Of a stretch of DNA of 64,000 nt, positions 17,637 to 26,789 are shown one piece after another. The translations under genes were made by a program, and so were the position numbers. The notes under the pieces were generated by a model. The model had not been told where the DNA came from and searched no databases. It was given only the letters and a program-made list of their open reading frames with translations. How positions within the stretch are numbered: position 1 is the first letter of the stretch; every line of letters begins with the position of its first letter. The DNA is from CAYZQH01 sp050300015 (GTDB lineage Bacteria; Pseudomonadota; Gammaproteobacteria; Pseudomonadales; Cellvibrionaceae): assembly GCA_050300015.1 (NCBI GenBank), contig JBNKWZ010000028.1:62001-126000 (forward strand). The letters are read 5' to 3'.

Positions 17637-19289
17637 ATGCTCACTCACTTGCTGGTATGTGATTTTACTTTGGTTGAACGCCAGGAGATCACCTTTGAAC
17701 GAGGCCTAACGGTATTAACCGGTGAAACCGGAGCGGGTAAATCCCTACTGCTAGAGGCACTCAGTTTTGTTCTGGGCTCAAGAGCCGACGTGAACAAAGT
17801 GCGGCAGGGCGCCGAGCAGGCCGAAGTGTGCGCCAGTTTTGACCTCACGCATTTGACCAAAGCGCGCAACTGGCTGCAGGAAGCCGACCTCAATGGCGAA
17901 GAGTGCATTATCCGCCGCATCCTGCATCGCGACGGGCGCTCACGTGCACAAATCAATGGCCGGCCCGTGACCCAAACCCAAGTCCGTGCACTCGCGGCAC
18001 TGCTGGTAGACATTCATAGCCAACATGCCCATCAAGCCTTGCTGATGAGTTCAGCGCAGCGCAAATTGCTGGATGCCTTTGGCCAGCACGGTCCAGCGGT
18101 CCGCGAGGTAACCCACACATTTAAGGCATTGCAAGCCTGCCAGCAACAGCTGGAAGCGCTCAAAAACCAAAGTGACGAGTTAAACGCACGCCTGCAGTTA
18201 CTGACCTATCAGGCTGAGGAGCTTGATACGCTTAACCTTAAACCCGGTGAACTCGACGAGCTTGAGGGGCAACAAAAACAGCTGGTGCACTTTGAACAAA
18301 CCCAGCACACCTGCCTCCAAGTTATAGACACTTGTGTCACCGCAGAAGAGGCCATTGCCACCCAACTGCACCGCTTAACCACACAACTAAAAAACTTGCC
18401 GCACCCCTCAAATGCCGTAGAGGTCGCGCGCTCACTCTTAAATGAAGCCAAAATCCAAGTGGAGGAAGCAGCACGTGAACTCGAGCGCGATACAGAAGAG
18501 GCCCTGGACGAGAGCGCACTCGCGGAAGTCGAAGAGCGACTGTCCGCAATTTACGAGGTTGCCCGCAAGCATCGCGTGGCGCCAGAGGCCCTTGTGGACT
18601 TGCATACACAGGTCTCCGAAGAATTACAAAGTTTAATGGGTGGGGATCACACCCTAGAAGCGCTAGAGGCGCAATGTGACAAAGCCCTCGACGCCTACCA
18701 GACCGCGGCAAATCAACTCAGCAGCCTTCGTAATCAAACCGCCAAGCGCTTGGCCAAGCAGGTCAATCAACACTTAAAATCATTGGCTATGGCCAATGCC
18801 GAGTTGAGCGTAACCCTCCAACGGTCCGAGCAACCCACTGCTTATGGCGGCGAAAGTGTAGATTTTTTAATCAGCACCGTCCCCGGGCAACCCCCTTTGC
18901 CGCTTAACAAAATTGTCTCCGGCGGCGAGCTTTCCAGAATAAGCTTGGCCATTCAAATGGTGACCGCCAAAACAGCTGTCACACCCACCTTGATCTTTGA
19001 CGAAGTTGACGTGGGTATCGGCGGCGCCACAGGTGACGTGGTCGGTCGACTGTTACGAGCCTTAAGTGACAACACTCAAGTACTGTGTGTCACCCACTTG
19101 GCCCAGGTAGCCAGTAAAGCGCATCACCATTATACGGTGGAGAAGGTAACGCGGAAAAAATCCGTCCTCACGATCCTCCATCAGCTAGATGAGGAAGGAA
19201 AAATCATGGAGGTGGCGCGGATGATGGGCGGCGCCATCGATTCAGAACAATCCCTCGCCCACGCTAGAGAAATGCTAGAGGGTAGGTAA
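17637..19289 (+). CDS. recN: DNA repair protein RecN
   Basis: A 550-residue SMC-like ATPase used in double-strand-break repair. Walker A GETGAGKS is near residue 30, long coiled coils flank a central hinge (about 150-390), and the signature VSGGELSRISLAI and Walker B LIFDEVDVGIGG are near the C-terminus. The start is at ATG 17637 (GAGGGCAACCC upstream); an upstream in-frame ATG would run through the LexA box and lacks family similarity. It is divergent from grpE and convergent with fur. Confidence 0.97.
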   Translation: MLTHLLVCDFTLVERQEITFERGLTVLTGETGAGKSLLLEALSFVLGSRADVNKVRQGAEQAEVCASFDLTHLTKARNWLQEADLNGEECIIRRILHRDGRSRAQINGRPVTQTQVRALAALLVDIHSQHAHQALLMSSAQRKLLDAFGQHGPAVREVTHTFKALQACQQQLEALKNQSDELNARLQLLTYQAEELDTLNLKPGELDELEGQQKQLVHFEQTQHTCLQVIDTCVTAEEAIATQLHRLTTQLKNLPHPSNAVEVARSLLNEAKIQVEEAARELERDTEEALDESALAEVEERLSAIYEVARKHRVAPEALVDLHTQVSEELQSLMGGDHTLEALEAQCDKALDAYQTAANQLSSLRNQTAKRLAKQVNQHLKSLAMANAELSVTLQRSEQPTAYGGESVDFLISTVPGQPPLPLNKIVSGGELSRISLAIQMVTAKTAVTPTLIFDEVDVGIGGATGDVVGRLLRALSDNTQVLCVTHLAQVASKAHHHYTVEKVTRKKSVLTILHQLDEEGKIMEVARMMGGAIDSEQSLAHAREMLEGR

Positions 19290-19324
19290 ACCCATCGGTC
19301 GGGCTAGTTTTTTAAGGGTTTACC
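19285..19324. terminator. Inverted repeat at the recN/fur convergence
   Basis: GGTAAACCC (19285-19293) and GGGTTTACC (19316-19324) form a 9-base-pair stem around a 22-base loop and overlap the last codons of both converging genes. The loop is long and the U-tract is inside it, so this is only a candidate bidirectional terminator. Confidence 0.45.
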
Positions 19325-19711
19325 GTAAAGAACCAAGCTGTGTCCAGTAAGCTCAAAGCCCAGCTCCCTGGCGATTTCTTCTTGAAGTTGCTCTATGCGG
19401 TCATTGTGAAACTCGATCACTCGACCAGAATCATTGCACACCAAGTGATCATGATGCCCGCCATTATCTAATTCGAACACCGAGTGGCCGCCATCAAAAT
19501 TGTGGCGCTCCACCAATCCAGCCTGCTCAAACTGGGTTAGCACGCGGTAGACGGTGGCCAAGCCCACGTCATCACCTGCCTCCAACAGAGCCTTATAAAC
19601 GTCCTCCGCACTCAAATGCCGATCTTGGGAATTTTCTAGAATTTGTAGAATCTTAACGCGCGGCAGGGTGACTTTTAAGCCTGCTTTACGCAGCTCTTGA
19701 TTCTCTGACAT
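19304..19711 (-). CDS. fur: Ferric uptake regulator Fur
   Basis: A 135-residue iron-responsive repressor. The N-terminal winged helix (LKVTLPRVKILQIL...VGLATVYRVL) is followed by the metal-binding region HHDHLVCNDSG. Where Escherichia coli Fur has a CxxC, only the first Cys is kept and the second is Ser, a variant also known from other Fur proteins. It is divergent from bamE, the usual gammaproteobacterial fur-bamE arrangement. Confidence 0.97.
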   Translation of the reverse strand: MSENQELRKAGLKVTLPRVKILQILENSQDRHLSAEDVYKALLEAGDDVGLATVYRVLTQFEQAGLVERHNFDGGHSVFELDNGGHHDHLVCNDSGRVIEFHNDRIEQLQEEIARELGFELTGHSLVLYGKPLKN

Positions 19712-19963
19712 TTGGACGCCTCTGCTGACTCTATGTCTATGTTTTTAATGAAATACGCCAAAACAACTAGGGAGTTTAGCGCATGTATACAAAGCCGACT
19801 CGCCAAGGCCATGCGGCCGCCAGTTTACCTGAACCATGACGCAAACAGCAGGCCCAGAGGGTCGACCGCATCAAAATCTAGCGCCAAGGCCTAAAATCCA
19901 GCATTTTCGCTCAAGGCAAGATCGGGTATTATCCCCACCTCGTACCACTTTCGGAACCCCAAA

Positions 19964-20380
19964 ATGCAAAAACCCGTTCAAAAGATTACCGTCTACTGGT
20001 CACTTGTGACGCTCCTGGCCCTTGGTACGATGGGTTGCTCTAGCCTAAAATTTCCGGGGGTCTATCGCATTGCTGTGATGCAAGGCAATATCATTGACCA
20101 GAAGAAAGTAGACCAAGTTGAAGTGGGCATGAGCAAGACTCAAGTTCAGTATTTGCTCGGCACACCCCTGGTGAATGATGTATTTCATCAGGACCGTTGG
20201 GACTACGTCTACCAGTTGCGACGTGGCGATGACACCCTGCGAGACAAACGCTTTACCCTATACTTTGAAAATGACGCGTTGGTTCGCTTTGACGGTGATT
20301 TTGAACCCAAGCCCAAGAAAGAAGATGAAGACGAAACGGACAACACCGATACCTACATCGAAGACGCACAACAAACTTAG
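19964..20380 (+). CDS. bamE: Outer membrane assembly lipoprotein BamE (SmpA/OmlA)
   Basis: A 138-residue lipoprotein of the BAM beta-barrel assembly machine. The signal peptide ends in LALGTMGC, with acyl-Cys near residue 25. The BamE fold includes VEVGMSKTQVQYLLGTP and DRWDYVYQL, and the tail is acidic (PKKEDEDETDN). It faces fur across a 250-base gap. Confidence 0.95.
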   Translation: MQKPVQKITVYWSLVTLLALGTMGCSSLKFPGVYRIAVMQGNIIDQKKVDQVEVGMSKTQVQYLLGTPLVNDVFHQDRWDYVYQLRRGDDTLRDKRFTLYFENDALVRFDGDFEPKPKKEDEDETDNTDTYIEDAQQT

Positions 20381-20516
20381 GGCCCCCTGATTCGTCCCCA
20401 ATGGCTTTTGCGCACGGTGACAACGAGTGCGCAAAGACGCCCTTCCTTAAACAATGCTCCGCGAGAACTGGACTAAGCTTGTAAGTACCCCTTGAGAACG
20501 AACGGTACTACTACTT

Positions 20517-21431
20517 ATGTTAAGACGTGCTTCGCTGCGAACCATACGGATGTTTATTGCTCTGCTCGCTATCAGTAGCAGTGTTTGCCATGCGCTCACC
20601 CTGCGAATACCCGACACTGACGACGCTCACGCCAACTACATTCAAGGCCTTCTACAACGGGCATTGGCCGAAACACCTCAAGCGATTCAAATGGAACGCC
20701 AAAAAGGCGATTTTTTTATTTCTGTTGAGCGCTTGTTGAGCAGTGCCGAGACCGGCGAAATTGACTTGATTTGGACGGCAACCAATCGCGAGGTAGAAAA
20801 ACGGCTTATTCCCATCCGAATCCCGCTTTACATGGGGCTCTTCGGATATCGGGTGATGATTGTAGAACGTCAAAATCAAGACTTATTTGCCAACGTAACC
20901 ACGCTCGAACAGGCCAAGCGCTATCGATACGGACAAGGACGAGGTTGGACGGATTCAAAAATACTAATGGCAAATGGCCTCACAGTAGAGCAGGCTTCCA
21001 AATGGCCCAGCTTGTTTTACATGACCGATGGAGGTCGGTTTCACGCCTTTCCACGCGGTGTGCACGAACCCTGGGGAGAGCTACCACAATTTGAGCACTT
21101 AAATTTGACTGTGGATCAACACCTTCTAATGGTGTACCGCATGCCGTTTTATCTCTTCGTAAACCCGTCCAAACCCGAGCTGGCGGAGGCATTAACCGAA
21201 GCCCTTGAACAATCCGTCGCCAGTGGCACCTTCCAGTCCTATTTTTTACAAAGTGACATGCTGCAAAATGTATTGACCAATGCCAAGCTGGCCAAGCGCC
21301 ATAGAATATATCTCGACAACCCTGAGTTACCGGAAAAAACGCCCATTCACCGCAAAGAGTTATGGCTGGAATCCTTGGGTATTTTTAGCACGGCATCACA
21401 GAGCAAACCCCTATTAACCCAACAGGAATAA
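20517..21431 (+). CDS. Periplasmic substrate-binding-like protein
   Basis: A 304-residue protein with an N-terminal signal peptide (MFIALLAISSSVCHA, cleavage probably after CHA). The body resembles a type 2 periplasmic binding fold related to SBP_bac_3, with two lobes and DLIWTATNREVEKRLIPIRI near the middle. No transporter gene is adjacent, so it may be an orphan sensor or binding protein. Two candidate ATGs exist (20517 and eleven codons later); neither has a strong ribosome site. Confidence 0.6.
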   Translation: MLRRASLRTIRMFIALLAISSSVCHALTLRIPDTDDAHANYIQGLLQRALAETPQAIQMERQKGDFFISVERLLSSAETGEIDLIWTATNREVEKRLIPIRIPLYMGLFGYRVMIVERQNQDLFANVTTLEQAKRYRYGQGRGWTDSKILMANGLTVEQASKWPSLFYMTDGGRFHAFPRGVHEPWGELPQFEHLNLTVDQHLLMVYRMPFYLFVNPSKPELAEALTEALEQSVASGTFQSYFLQSDMLQNVLTNAKLAKRHRIYLDNPELPEKTPIHRKELWLESLGIFSTASQSKPLLTQQE

Positions 21432-21633
21432 ATGTCGGGTTAATCGCTGGGGCACGGATGCCCCATCATTGGCTTTAACATCAATGAAGGCCCTTAAAAT
21501 ACAAGATGATTCACACATCAGCGCCAGATTTTTTAGAGCGTGCAATAAAACTGATAGGGGATCTATTTTATTGCCAGGTTAATAAGTACGGCACCAAATC
21601 CTTAGATGGCCCCTGCTGCCAAAACCCCATCCG

Positions 21634-21954
21634 CTATGTTCCTTCATTTTTTTTAGCCGCACGCTTACGTCTGGCTTCTTTTGGATCCGAGATCAAAGGG
21701 CGATAAATTTCCACGCGATCTCCAGGCTGCAGAAGGTACTCCCGTGCACTGGCCAGGCCTTTGGTACCAAAGGCCTGGCCAAACAAGCCCATGGGCGCAC
21801 TTTCAACATCCAGCCCAGGAAAAAACTGTTCAACCTCCGATTTTTTAGCCGCTTGCAATGCCGTGGTGCCCGGCTCAACCAGCAATGAAATCAATTTTTG
21901 TTTGTCGGGCAAGGCATACGCCACCTCAACGGAGATCGTTTCGATATCTGTCAC
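21634..21954 (-). CDS. rnfH: RnfH family protein (RatB, UPF0125)
   Basis: A 106-residue ubiquitin-like beta-grasp protein of unknown molecular role. Visible family features are SVEVAYALPDKQ, the FFPGLD turn and the C-terminal LQPGDRVEIYRPLISDPKEARRKRA. GTG 21954 has AGAGG five bases upstream and is preferred over an upstream GTG at 21960. In relatives rnfH usually follows ratA and smpB; here it follows ygfX and sdhE. Confidence 0.92.
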   Translation of the reverse strand: MTDIETISVEVAYALPDKQKLISLLVEPGTTALQAAKKSEVEQFFPGLDVESAPMGLFGQAFGTKGLASAREYLLQPGDRVEIYRPLISDPKEARRKRAAKKNEGT

Positions 21955-21995
21955 TTTCACCTCTTTTCCAATAGCCTTAAGTCAATTTACTGGGG

Positions 21996-22427
21996 CTAGA
22001 TAGATGTGAGCAAAGCCCGCATTTCGCGAAAGCTGGCTTCTCCCAACTTACCGCAACCCAGTGCATCTGCACACAGGGGGATTGCCCAGCGTCTGCTTGG
22101 AGCGCGCAAATACAGCACGACAAAGCGCGACATCACCAGGGGCGGGCGATACAATATTGCCTCTTGCTGCCGCCCTTCAACAGTAAGCCACCACCTGCCC
22201 TCACGCACCCCCACACCCATAACCTTTGAAAGCGCTATAAAGTCACTATAAAACCAAGCGCCACTGCCCATCAGCGCCACCACCACTGCGACCTTACTCA
22301 ATAAGGAATAAGGCAGTAAGCAAAAGCCAATGCCGGCCCCAAGATGCAAGCCAAAAACCACCGCCCAATAGGTGATACTCGGGCGCAAGGAATACTCGGC
22401 TTCAGACTTTAAGGCCGGTGTTGTCAC
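21996..22427 (-). CDS. ygfX: YgfX (CptA)-like small membrane protein
   Basis: About 143 residues with two hydrophobic segments in the first 60 (YWAVVFGLHLGAGIGFCLLP and VAVVVALMGSGAWFYSDF), then a soluble region with WWLTVEGRQ. Location directly after sdhE, overlapping its 3' end, is the usual place of ygfX. The start is uncertain: GTG 22427 is used, with a TTG at 22442 possible. The family has been described as a toxin-like partner of SdhE in E. coli, but that role is not established generally. Confidence 0.7.
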   Translation of the reverse strand: MTTPALKSEAEYSLRPSITYWAVVFGLHLGAGIGFCLLPYSLLSKVAVVVALMGSGAWFYSDFIALSKVMGVGVREGRWWLTVEGRQQEAILYRPPLVMSRFVVLYLRAPSRRWAIPLCADALGCGKLGEASFREMRALLTSI

Positions 22428-22647
22428 GAATGAGCTGCACAATTCTTTTAAGCTCCAGATCTTCAGGGTCAGCGCGAGCCATTAACCAGGCGAACAAGTC
22501 TTGGTCTTGCTCTTCCAACAGTAGCTGAAAGCGCTTTTGATCCTCCGAATCCAGTGAAGGGTAGATGTTTTCTAAAAAGGGCAACAATATGAGGTCTAAC
22601 TCCAACATACCGCGCCGACTGCCCCACTTTAAACGGTTGAAATCCAC
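22402..22647 (-). CDS. sdhE: FAD assembly factor SdhE
   Basis: An 81-residue all-helical protein that promotes FAD attachment to succinate dehydrogenase. The signature RGMLELDLILLPF is at residues 12-24. The start is GTG with AAGG upstream. It overlaps ygfX downstream and is divergent from ygfZ, the common gammaproteobacterial arrangement. Confidence 0.94.
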   Translation of the reverse strand: MDFNRLKWGSRRGMLELDLILLPFLENIYPSLDSEDQKRFQLLLEEQDQDLFAWLMARADPEDLELKRIVQLIRDNTGLKV

Positions 22648-22714
22648 AATACACCTTCGTTACGCTGTTAGTATCCCCCATTATACCTTGCCCCTTCTAT
22701 TTTCTGAGGTACTT

Positions 22715-23656
22715 ATGACTGACTGGTCAAGCATACTCACCCAACAATCCATTTCGCTAGCAAAAAAAATTATGGGCACTACCCTCCAGCCCATCTGTGC
22801 GCCCATGCAACACCATCGGCTTTTACTGGCCAAGGGGGCTAAGGTTCTGGACTTTCTTCAAGGACAATTGACTTGCGATATCCGAAGGTTGGAGCAAGGA
22901 GAGGTCCTACTGGGCGCCCACTGCAATGCCAAGGGGCGCATGATGAGTAGCATGCTAGTATTTAAAATTGACAGCCAAACGGTAGGCCTTCGCATACGTG
23001 CCAACAATGCTGAGACAACCCGCATCACCTTAGATCGCTTCGCAGCTTTTTCCAGAGTTTCCATTGAGCTAAGCCCTATGCTGGGCATCTCGCTATGGAG
23101 ATTACCCTCGAAGACCGACCTCGGCTTCCCAGCCATGGGCTACGCAGAGGTCACCCAACATGGCTGCCAATTATACACCCCTTATGGCTATGAATACTGG
23201 GCACAAAGCCCGCAACTTATAGCGTTTGCTTCGAAGCAGGACTGCTCCTGGGCCACACCTGAATTACTTGAGGACCACTTTATCGAATTGGGTTTGACAG
23301 AAGTTCAAGATAAAACCCAAGAAGTTTTTATTCCACAAATGTATAACTACGACTTAATCGATGGCATCAGCTTTAAAAAGGGGTGTTACACAGGTCAAGA
23401 AATCGTAGCGCGATTGCACTACAAAGGACAGGTCAAAAAACGTGCTTTTGCCACCTATTGTTCCGGCGCCAAGGTCGGTGATGACGTTTGGACCAACACC
23501 GTTGAATCCCCAGTGGGAACGGTTGTTGCCGCAGGTGCTAACCTCGCTACCATCGTCACCGCTGTAGAAAACTACACCCACAAAAGCCCTCTTCACATTG
23601 AGGGTAAAAACCCCACGAAAATTGAGTGGAAACCGTTAGCGTATGCTATACCTTAA
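22715..23656 (+). CDS. ygfZ: tRNA-modifying/Fe-S assembly protein YgfZ
   Basis: A 313-residue folate-binding protein related to the glycine cleavage T protein that supports Fe-S enzymes. The key motif KGCYTGQE is present near residue 220, preceded by VFIPQMYNYDLIDGISF. ATG 22715 has TGAGG five bases upstream; a longer in-frame extension would overlap sdhE and is not family-like. The following HDOD gene begins near or just after its stop. Confidence 0.94.
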   Translation: MTDWSSILTQQSISLAKKIMGTTLQPICAPMQHHRLLLAKGAKVLDFLQGQLTCDIRRLEQGEVLLGAHCNAKGRMMSSMLVFKIDSQTVGLRIRANNAETTRITLDRFAAFSRVSIELSPMLGISLWRLPSKTDLGFPAMGYAEVTQHGCQLYTPYGYEYWAQSPQLIAFASKQDCSWATPELLEDHFIELGLTEVQDKTQEVFIPQMYNYDLIDGISFKKGCYTGQEIVARLHYKGQVKKRAFATYCSGAKVGDDVWTNTVESPVGTVVAAGANLATIVTAVENYTHKSPLHIEGKNPTKIEWKPLAYAIP

Positions 23657-23711
23657 GTCATATGGGCCCGCGAACAACGGGATGATTGACGCACACACCG
23701 CCGGATACCTC

Positions 23712-24539
23712 ATGAACGCTCTCGCTCAAAAAGTTTCAACTGCTATACACGACGCCATTGAATCAGACCAATTGGTTTTACCTACGCTGCCGGAGATGGC
23801 CTTGAAAGTTCGGGAAGTTGCAGATGACTCTAATGCCAGCGTAAAAGACCTCGCCAACGTCATTGGGGGGGATGCCGCTTTAACGGCCAGAATTATCAAG
23901 GTCGCCAACAGTGCTATTTATCGGGGCGCTAGCGAAATTGAAGATCTCAATATGGCGTTAATGCGCTTAGGTATGACCACGACTTGTAGTTTGGCCATAG
24001 GCCTGGCCATGGAGCAAATGTTTCAAGCCACAACCGATATGGTGGACAAACGATTGCGGCGAGTATGGTCGGATTCAAGTGAGATCGCTGGCTTGAGCTC
24101 GGTACTATGCAAGCATTTTACCAAATTGCGCCCCGACCAAGCCACGCTCGCTGGGCTCACGCATAAAATTGGTGTTTTGCCTATTTTATCCTATGCCGAA
24201 GACAACCCTACGCTCCTAAAAGACAGTTTTACTTTGGATGCTATTATTAATGAGATACACCCAGAAGTCGGCATGAAAATTTTAACAGCTTGGGAGTTCC
24301 CCAAAGAAATTCGCTGCGTGCCGTCTGAACACTTGAACTTCACACGTTCAATTGAAAAAGCAGACTACGCTGATTTGGTTACCGTAGCCATGCTGCAAGT
24401 ATCCCCCAAGGCTTTTTCGGAGCTGGATTTTCAAACGGTTAGCGCATTCGACCGACTCGGAATTGATCCCGACATGGAAAGCGCTGAGGGTACTGATTTA
24501 AGCGATGATATGGCGGCGGCCATGGATGTGTTGAAGTAA
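23712..24539 (+). CDS. HDOD domain signalling protein
   Basis: A soluble protein of about 275 residues with one HDOD domain. The recognisable start is LPTLPEMALKVREVADD, followed by VIGGDAALTARIIKVANSA and the LMRLGMTTTCSLAIG helix. HDOD proteins are HD-GYP relatives that usually lack phosphodiesterase activity and act in signalling. In-frame ATGs at 23643 and 23682 are alternatives; the first overlaps the ygfZ stop. The next gene on the strand is a diguanylate cyclase, after a 367-base gap. Confidence 0.85.
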   Translation: MNALAQKVSTAIHDAIESDQLVLPTLPEMALKVREVADDSNASVKDLANVIGGDAALTARIIKVANSAIYRGASEIEDLNMALMRLGMTTTCSLAIGLAMEQMFQATTDMVDKRLRRVWSDSSEIAGLSSVLCKHFTKLRPDQATLAGLTHKIGVLPILSYAEDNPTLLKDSFTLDAIINEIHPEVGMKILTAWEFPKEIRCVPSEHLNFTRSIEKADYADLVTVAMLQVSPKAFSELDFQTVSAFDRLGIDPDMESAEGTDLSDDMAAAMDVLK

Positions 24540-24906
24540 ATTGATCATTATCATGACGTCACGTCATTTTCAGATTGGGGCAGACTTTAGCACCCGCTTG
24601 TGACCTTCGGACAAGCATCCGAGTCTTACAAATAAAGTACCCATACGATCTAATCAACAGCATTTCGCTACTACCCAACTGCGGGGTCATTAGCATTAAA
24701 TGAAGGCGATGTGAGATTGACCAACATCTTATAAAAAAATCCAGAACATGCTATTGATTCCAAATATCATGAAACCCGACTAGACTTTAGGTCATAAAGG
24801 CGAATATTAACATTAGAAAATCATCATCGACTCTTGGCACCTCACTTCGAGTGGCTGCAGAAGACATGACAAAAAGCAACGGGTTCAATAGCTAAGGTCT
24901 ATATCT
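24540..24906. other. AT-rich gap before the diguanylate cyclase
   Basis: No reading frame is convincing. A near-perfect inverted repeat, ATGACGT-C-ACGTCAT, lies at 24553-24567 just after the HDOD stop and is followed by TTTT, so it could be a short terminator or an operator. The gap and the following gene are visibly more AT-rich than their neighbours. Confidence 0.4.
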
Positions 24907-26220
24907 GTGCAAGTAGGCATCTTTAAGCTCATAAAGAACAACCGATACATCTCTCTTCGATTGATGGCTGTTTTCGCGTGCGTACTGATTGTCGTGCTTC
25001 ATAAGCAACTCCCTGAAAAAACCCTAACATTAGTCCCCAGCGAGCAAACATACGCTGGGCTTTTTGGGCCAGGCTTTGATGCAGCCACTCAGACGGGGCA
25101 AGGCAACTTATATTGGATTGACCAGGGCGCGCAAAAATGGTACTGCAACAACCCACCCGACTACCCATATTCCTGTGGGTATTCCCTTAGCTTTTTTCCC
25201 AACCTTGCAAAAGGCATAGATTTAACAGGATACCGCAAGTTAATTCTAAATTTGAAGCATACCGGTGATGCATCACACATGCGAGTTGCTTTGAGAAATT
25301 TCAATTCGAAATACGACACAGGCGACCGATCTTTATCATCTAAATTCATGTCAGTCCTGATTCAAAATGAGCATTTAAGTAAGCCCATCACAATTAACCT
25401 ATCCGAGTTTACCGTCGCCGAATGGTGGATGAAGGAATTTGACATTCCGAGAGAACTCTCCAAACCCGAATTCAATGATGTCTTATCACTGAGTCTTGAC
25501 TATCTCGCACCCGGCGTGAACACGCTTGAGGTCAATTCCGTCAAGGTGGTCGGAACGTGGATTACCAGTGAACAGCTTTACTTAAGCATACTGGCATTTT
25601 GGCTCATTGTGATCATATGGGAAAGCATCAGCAAATTCGTAGAGCTGTACCAGCGTTATATGCGCATACAACGCCATACCGAGCAATTGGTGGAAGATTA
25701 TAAGCAACTCGAGAAAGACAAAGAAAAGTACGAAACTCTGAGCACAACGGATATCCTTACAGGCGCGCTAAACCGCGCGGGAATTCACGATTTTCTTCAG
25801 AAACTATTTGATAGCGACTATGAAAAAAGCCATCTCGGACTAGTGTTATTTGATTTGGATTACTTCAAACGAATAAACGATACACGAGGCCACGATGTTG
25901 GTGACAGAGTGCTGGTTGAACTCTCAAAAATAATTCGAACAGCAACAAGAGCGTCTGACCTTTTTGGACGCTGGGGTGGTGAAGAATTTATTTTAATCTG
26001 TCCAAAGTCGTCACTATCCGATCTGAAAGTTTTATCAGAAAAACTTCGCTCAATGGTAGAGAGCCACTCATTTGAACCTCAGCGCCCACTAAAAGTAACT
26101 GTCAGCATTGGAGCCACTCTAGCAAGACGAGATGAACCTTTTGAGCAAGCCTTCAAACGTTTAGACAATGCATTGTATGAGTCTAAAAATAAAGGGCGCA
26201 ATTGTACCACCTGCATTTAG
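24907..26220 (+). CDS. Membrane diguanylate cyclase with periplasmic sensor
   Basis: A 437-residue protein starting at GTG. A membrane helix at about 17-33 is followed by a periplasmic domain (about 40-220), a second helix (about 225-243), a short coiled coil and a C-terminal GGDEF domain. GGEEF is at 357-361 and an RASD inhibitory-site motif lies five residues upstream, so it should synthesise c-di-GMP with product inhibition. The periplasmic part (IDLTGYRKLILNLKH...ITINLSEFTVAEWW) resembles galactose-binding-fold modules such as CBM11/CIA30. DNA is AT-richer than flanking genes, possibly acquired. Confidence 0.87.
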   Translation: MQVGIFKLIKNNRYISLRLMAVFACVLIVVLHKQLPEKTLTLVPSEQTYAGLFGPGFDAATQTGQGNLYWIDQGAQKWYCNNPPDYPYSCGYSLSFFPNLAKGIDLTGYRKLILNLKHTGDASHMRVALRNFNSKYDTGDRSLSSKFMSVLIQNEHLSKPITINLSEFTVAEWWMKEFDIPRELSKPEFNDVLSLSLDYLAPGVNTLEVNSVKVVGTWITSEQLYLSILAFWLIVIIWESISKFVELYQRYMRIQRHTEQLVEDYKQLEKDKEKYETLSTTDILTGALNRAGIHDFLQKLFDSDYEKSHLGLVLFDLDYFKRINDTRGHDVGDRVLVELSKIIRTATRASDLFGRWGGEEFILICPKSSLSDLKVLSEKLRSMVESHSFEPQRPLKVTVSIGATLARRDEPFEQAFKRLDNALYESKNKGRNCTTCI

Positions 26221-26342
26221 ACCCCAACTTTTAAAGACCACCTCCCTCTTTTACTGCATTTCTCATTTAGAGAGATCCATTGATATGCTTCACGCTTGCG
26301 CGACAAACAGAGCGCGCAATACATCAATGATACCTTAGCGTG

Positions 26343-26367
26343 AAAAAACTGACACGGTTACACCGTT
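26343..26367 (-). terminator. Short hairpin with T-tract closing the small-ORF cluster
   Basis: On the minus strand ACGGT-GTA-ACCGT forms a 5-base-pair hairpin followed by GTCAG and six T residues. The stem is short, so efficiency is uncertain. Confidence 0.4.
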
Positions 26368-26432
26368 GCCGGAGTGTGTTGTACCAACTGTTCGGATCGA
26401 TAACGCCCCGCACGGTGAACCCGCCGCGGCAT
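26358..26432 (-). CDS. Possible 24-residue peptide
   Basis: A frame beginning MPRRVHRAGRY, basic at its N-terminus, whose TAA lies inside the terminator-like hairpin. The site upstream (GGCGGGA, about 9 bases before ATG) is mediocre. No family is recognised and chance is a real possibility. Confidence 0.2.
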   Translation of the reverse strand: MPRRVHRAGRYRSEQLVQHTPATV

Positions 26433-26461
26433 GCAGGTGGCAATCCCGCCAAATAGGCTCG

Positions 26462-26581
26462 TTAGATTTCTAGATGGCGCGCCTCCTGTTGCGCGTGCAA
26501 ATTGGCAGCAAGCTGAATAACGTCAACCTTATCCTGATTTTGAACTGCGCTATGGGACTCATAACTCGCCAAAATTGGCAT
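26462..26581 (-). CDS. Possible 39-residue small protein
   Basis: A frame beginning MPILASYESHSAVQNQ and ending HLEI, with AGGAGG seven bases before the ATG, the best ribosome site in the gap. The frame is open upstream to another ATG at 26638 (58 residues). Composition is protein-like: an amphipathic, Gln/Ala-rich second half. No family is recognised. It is the second of three short frames on this strand; the first ends two bases before this ATG. Confidence 0.35.
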   Translation of the reverse strand: MPILASYESHSAVQNQDKVDVIQLAANLHAQQEARHLEI

Positions 26582-26789
26582 CGCTACCCCTCCTGCGCAT
26601 CCAACGCCTGCAAAATGTGAACTCTCCGATATTCCCATTTTGATGACGACACCCCACCCCTCGAAGGGTCAGCCAACTCAAACAGGCCACCGGTGTCAAA
26701 CAGGACAGCTCATTTTTATTTCTCGCAAACCCCCACAAGTGCCGTCTCTAACTCTACAATAGCGACTTCACTCACAACCCAAGTAATCC

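Larger units (their letters stand above)
26221..26789. other. 569-base gap with short minus-strand frames
   Basis: No gene of normal size is present. On the minus strand three short frames lie in series: one ending at 26584 (31 codons from a TTG at 26676), one at 26462-26581 and one at 26358-26432, followed by a terminator-like hairpin. See the separate entries. Confidence 0.4.

Noticed and set aside
19304..19711. Loss of the second metal-site Cys in Fur as a sign of altered function
   Set aside because: Fur proteins with a single Cys at this site are known in other gammaproteobacteria, and the HHDH regulatory ligands are intact.
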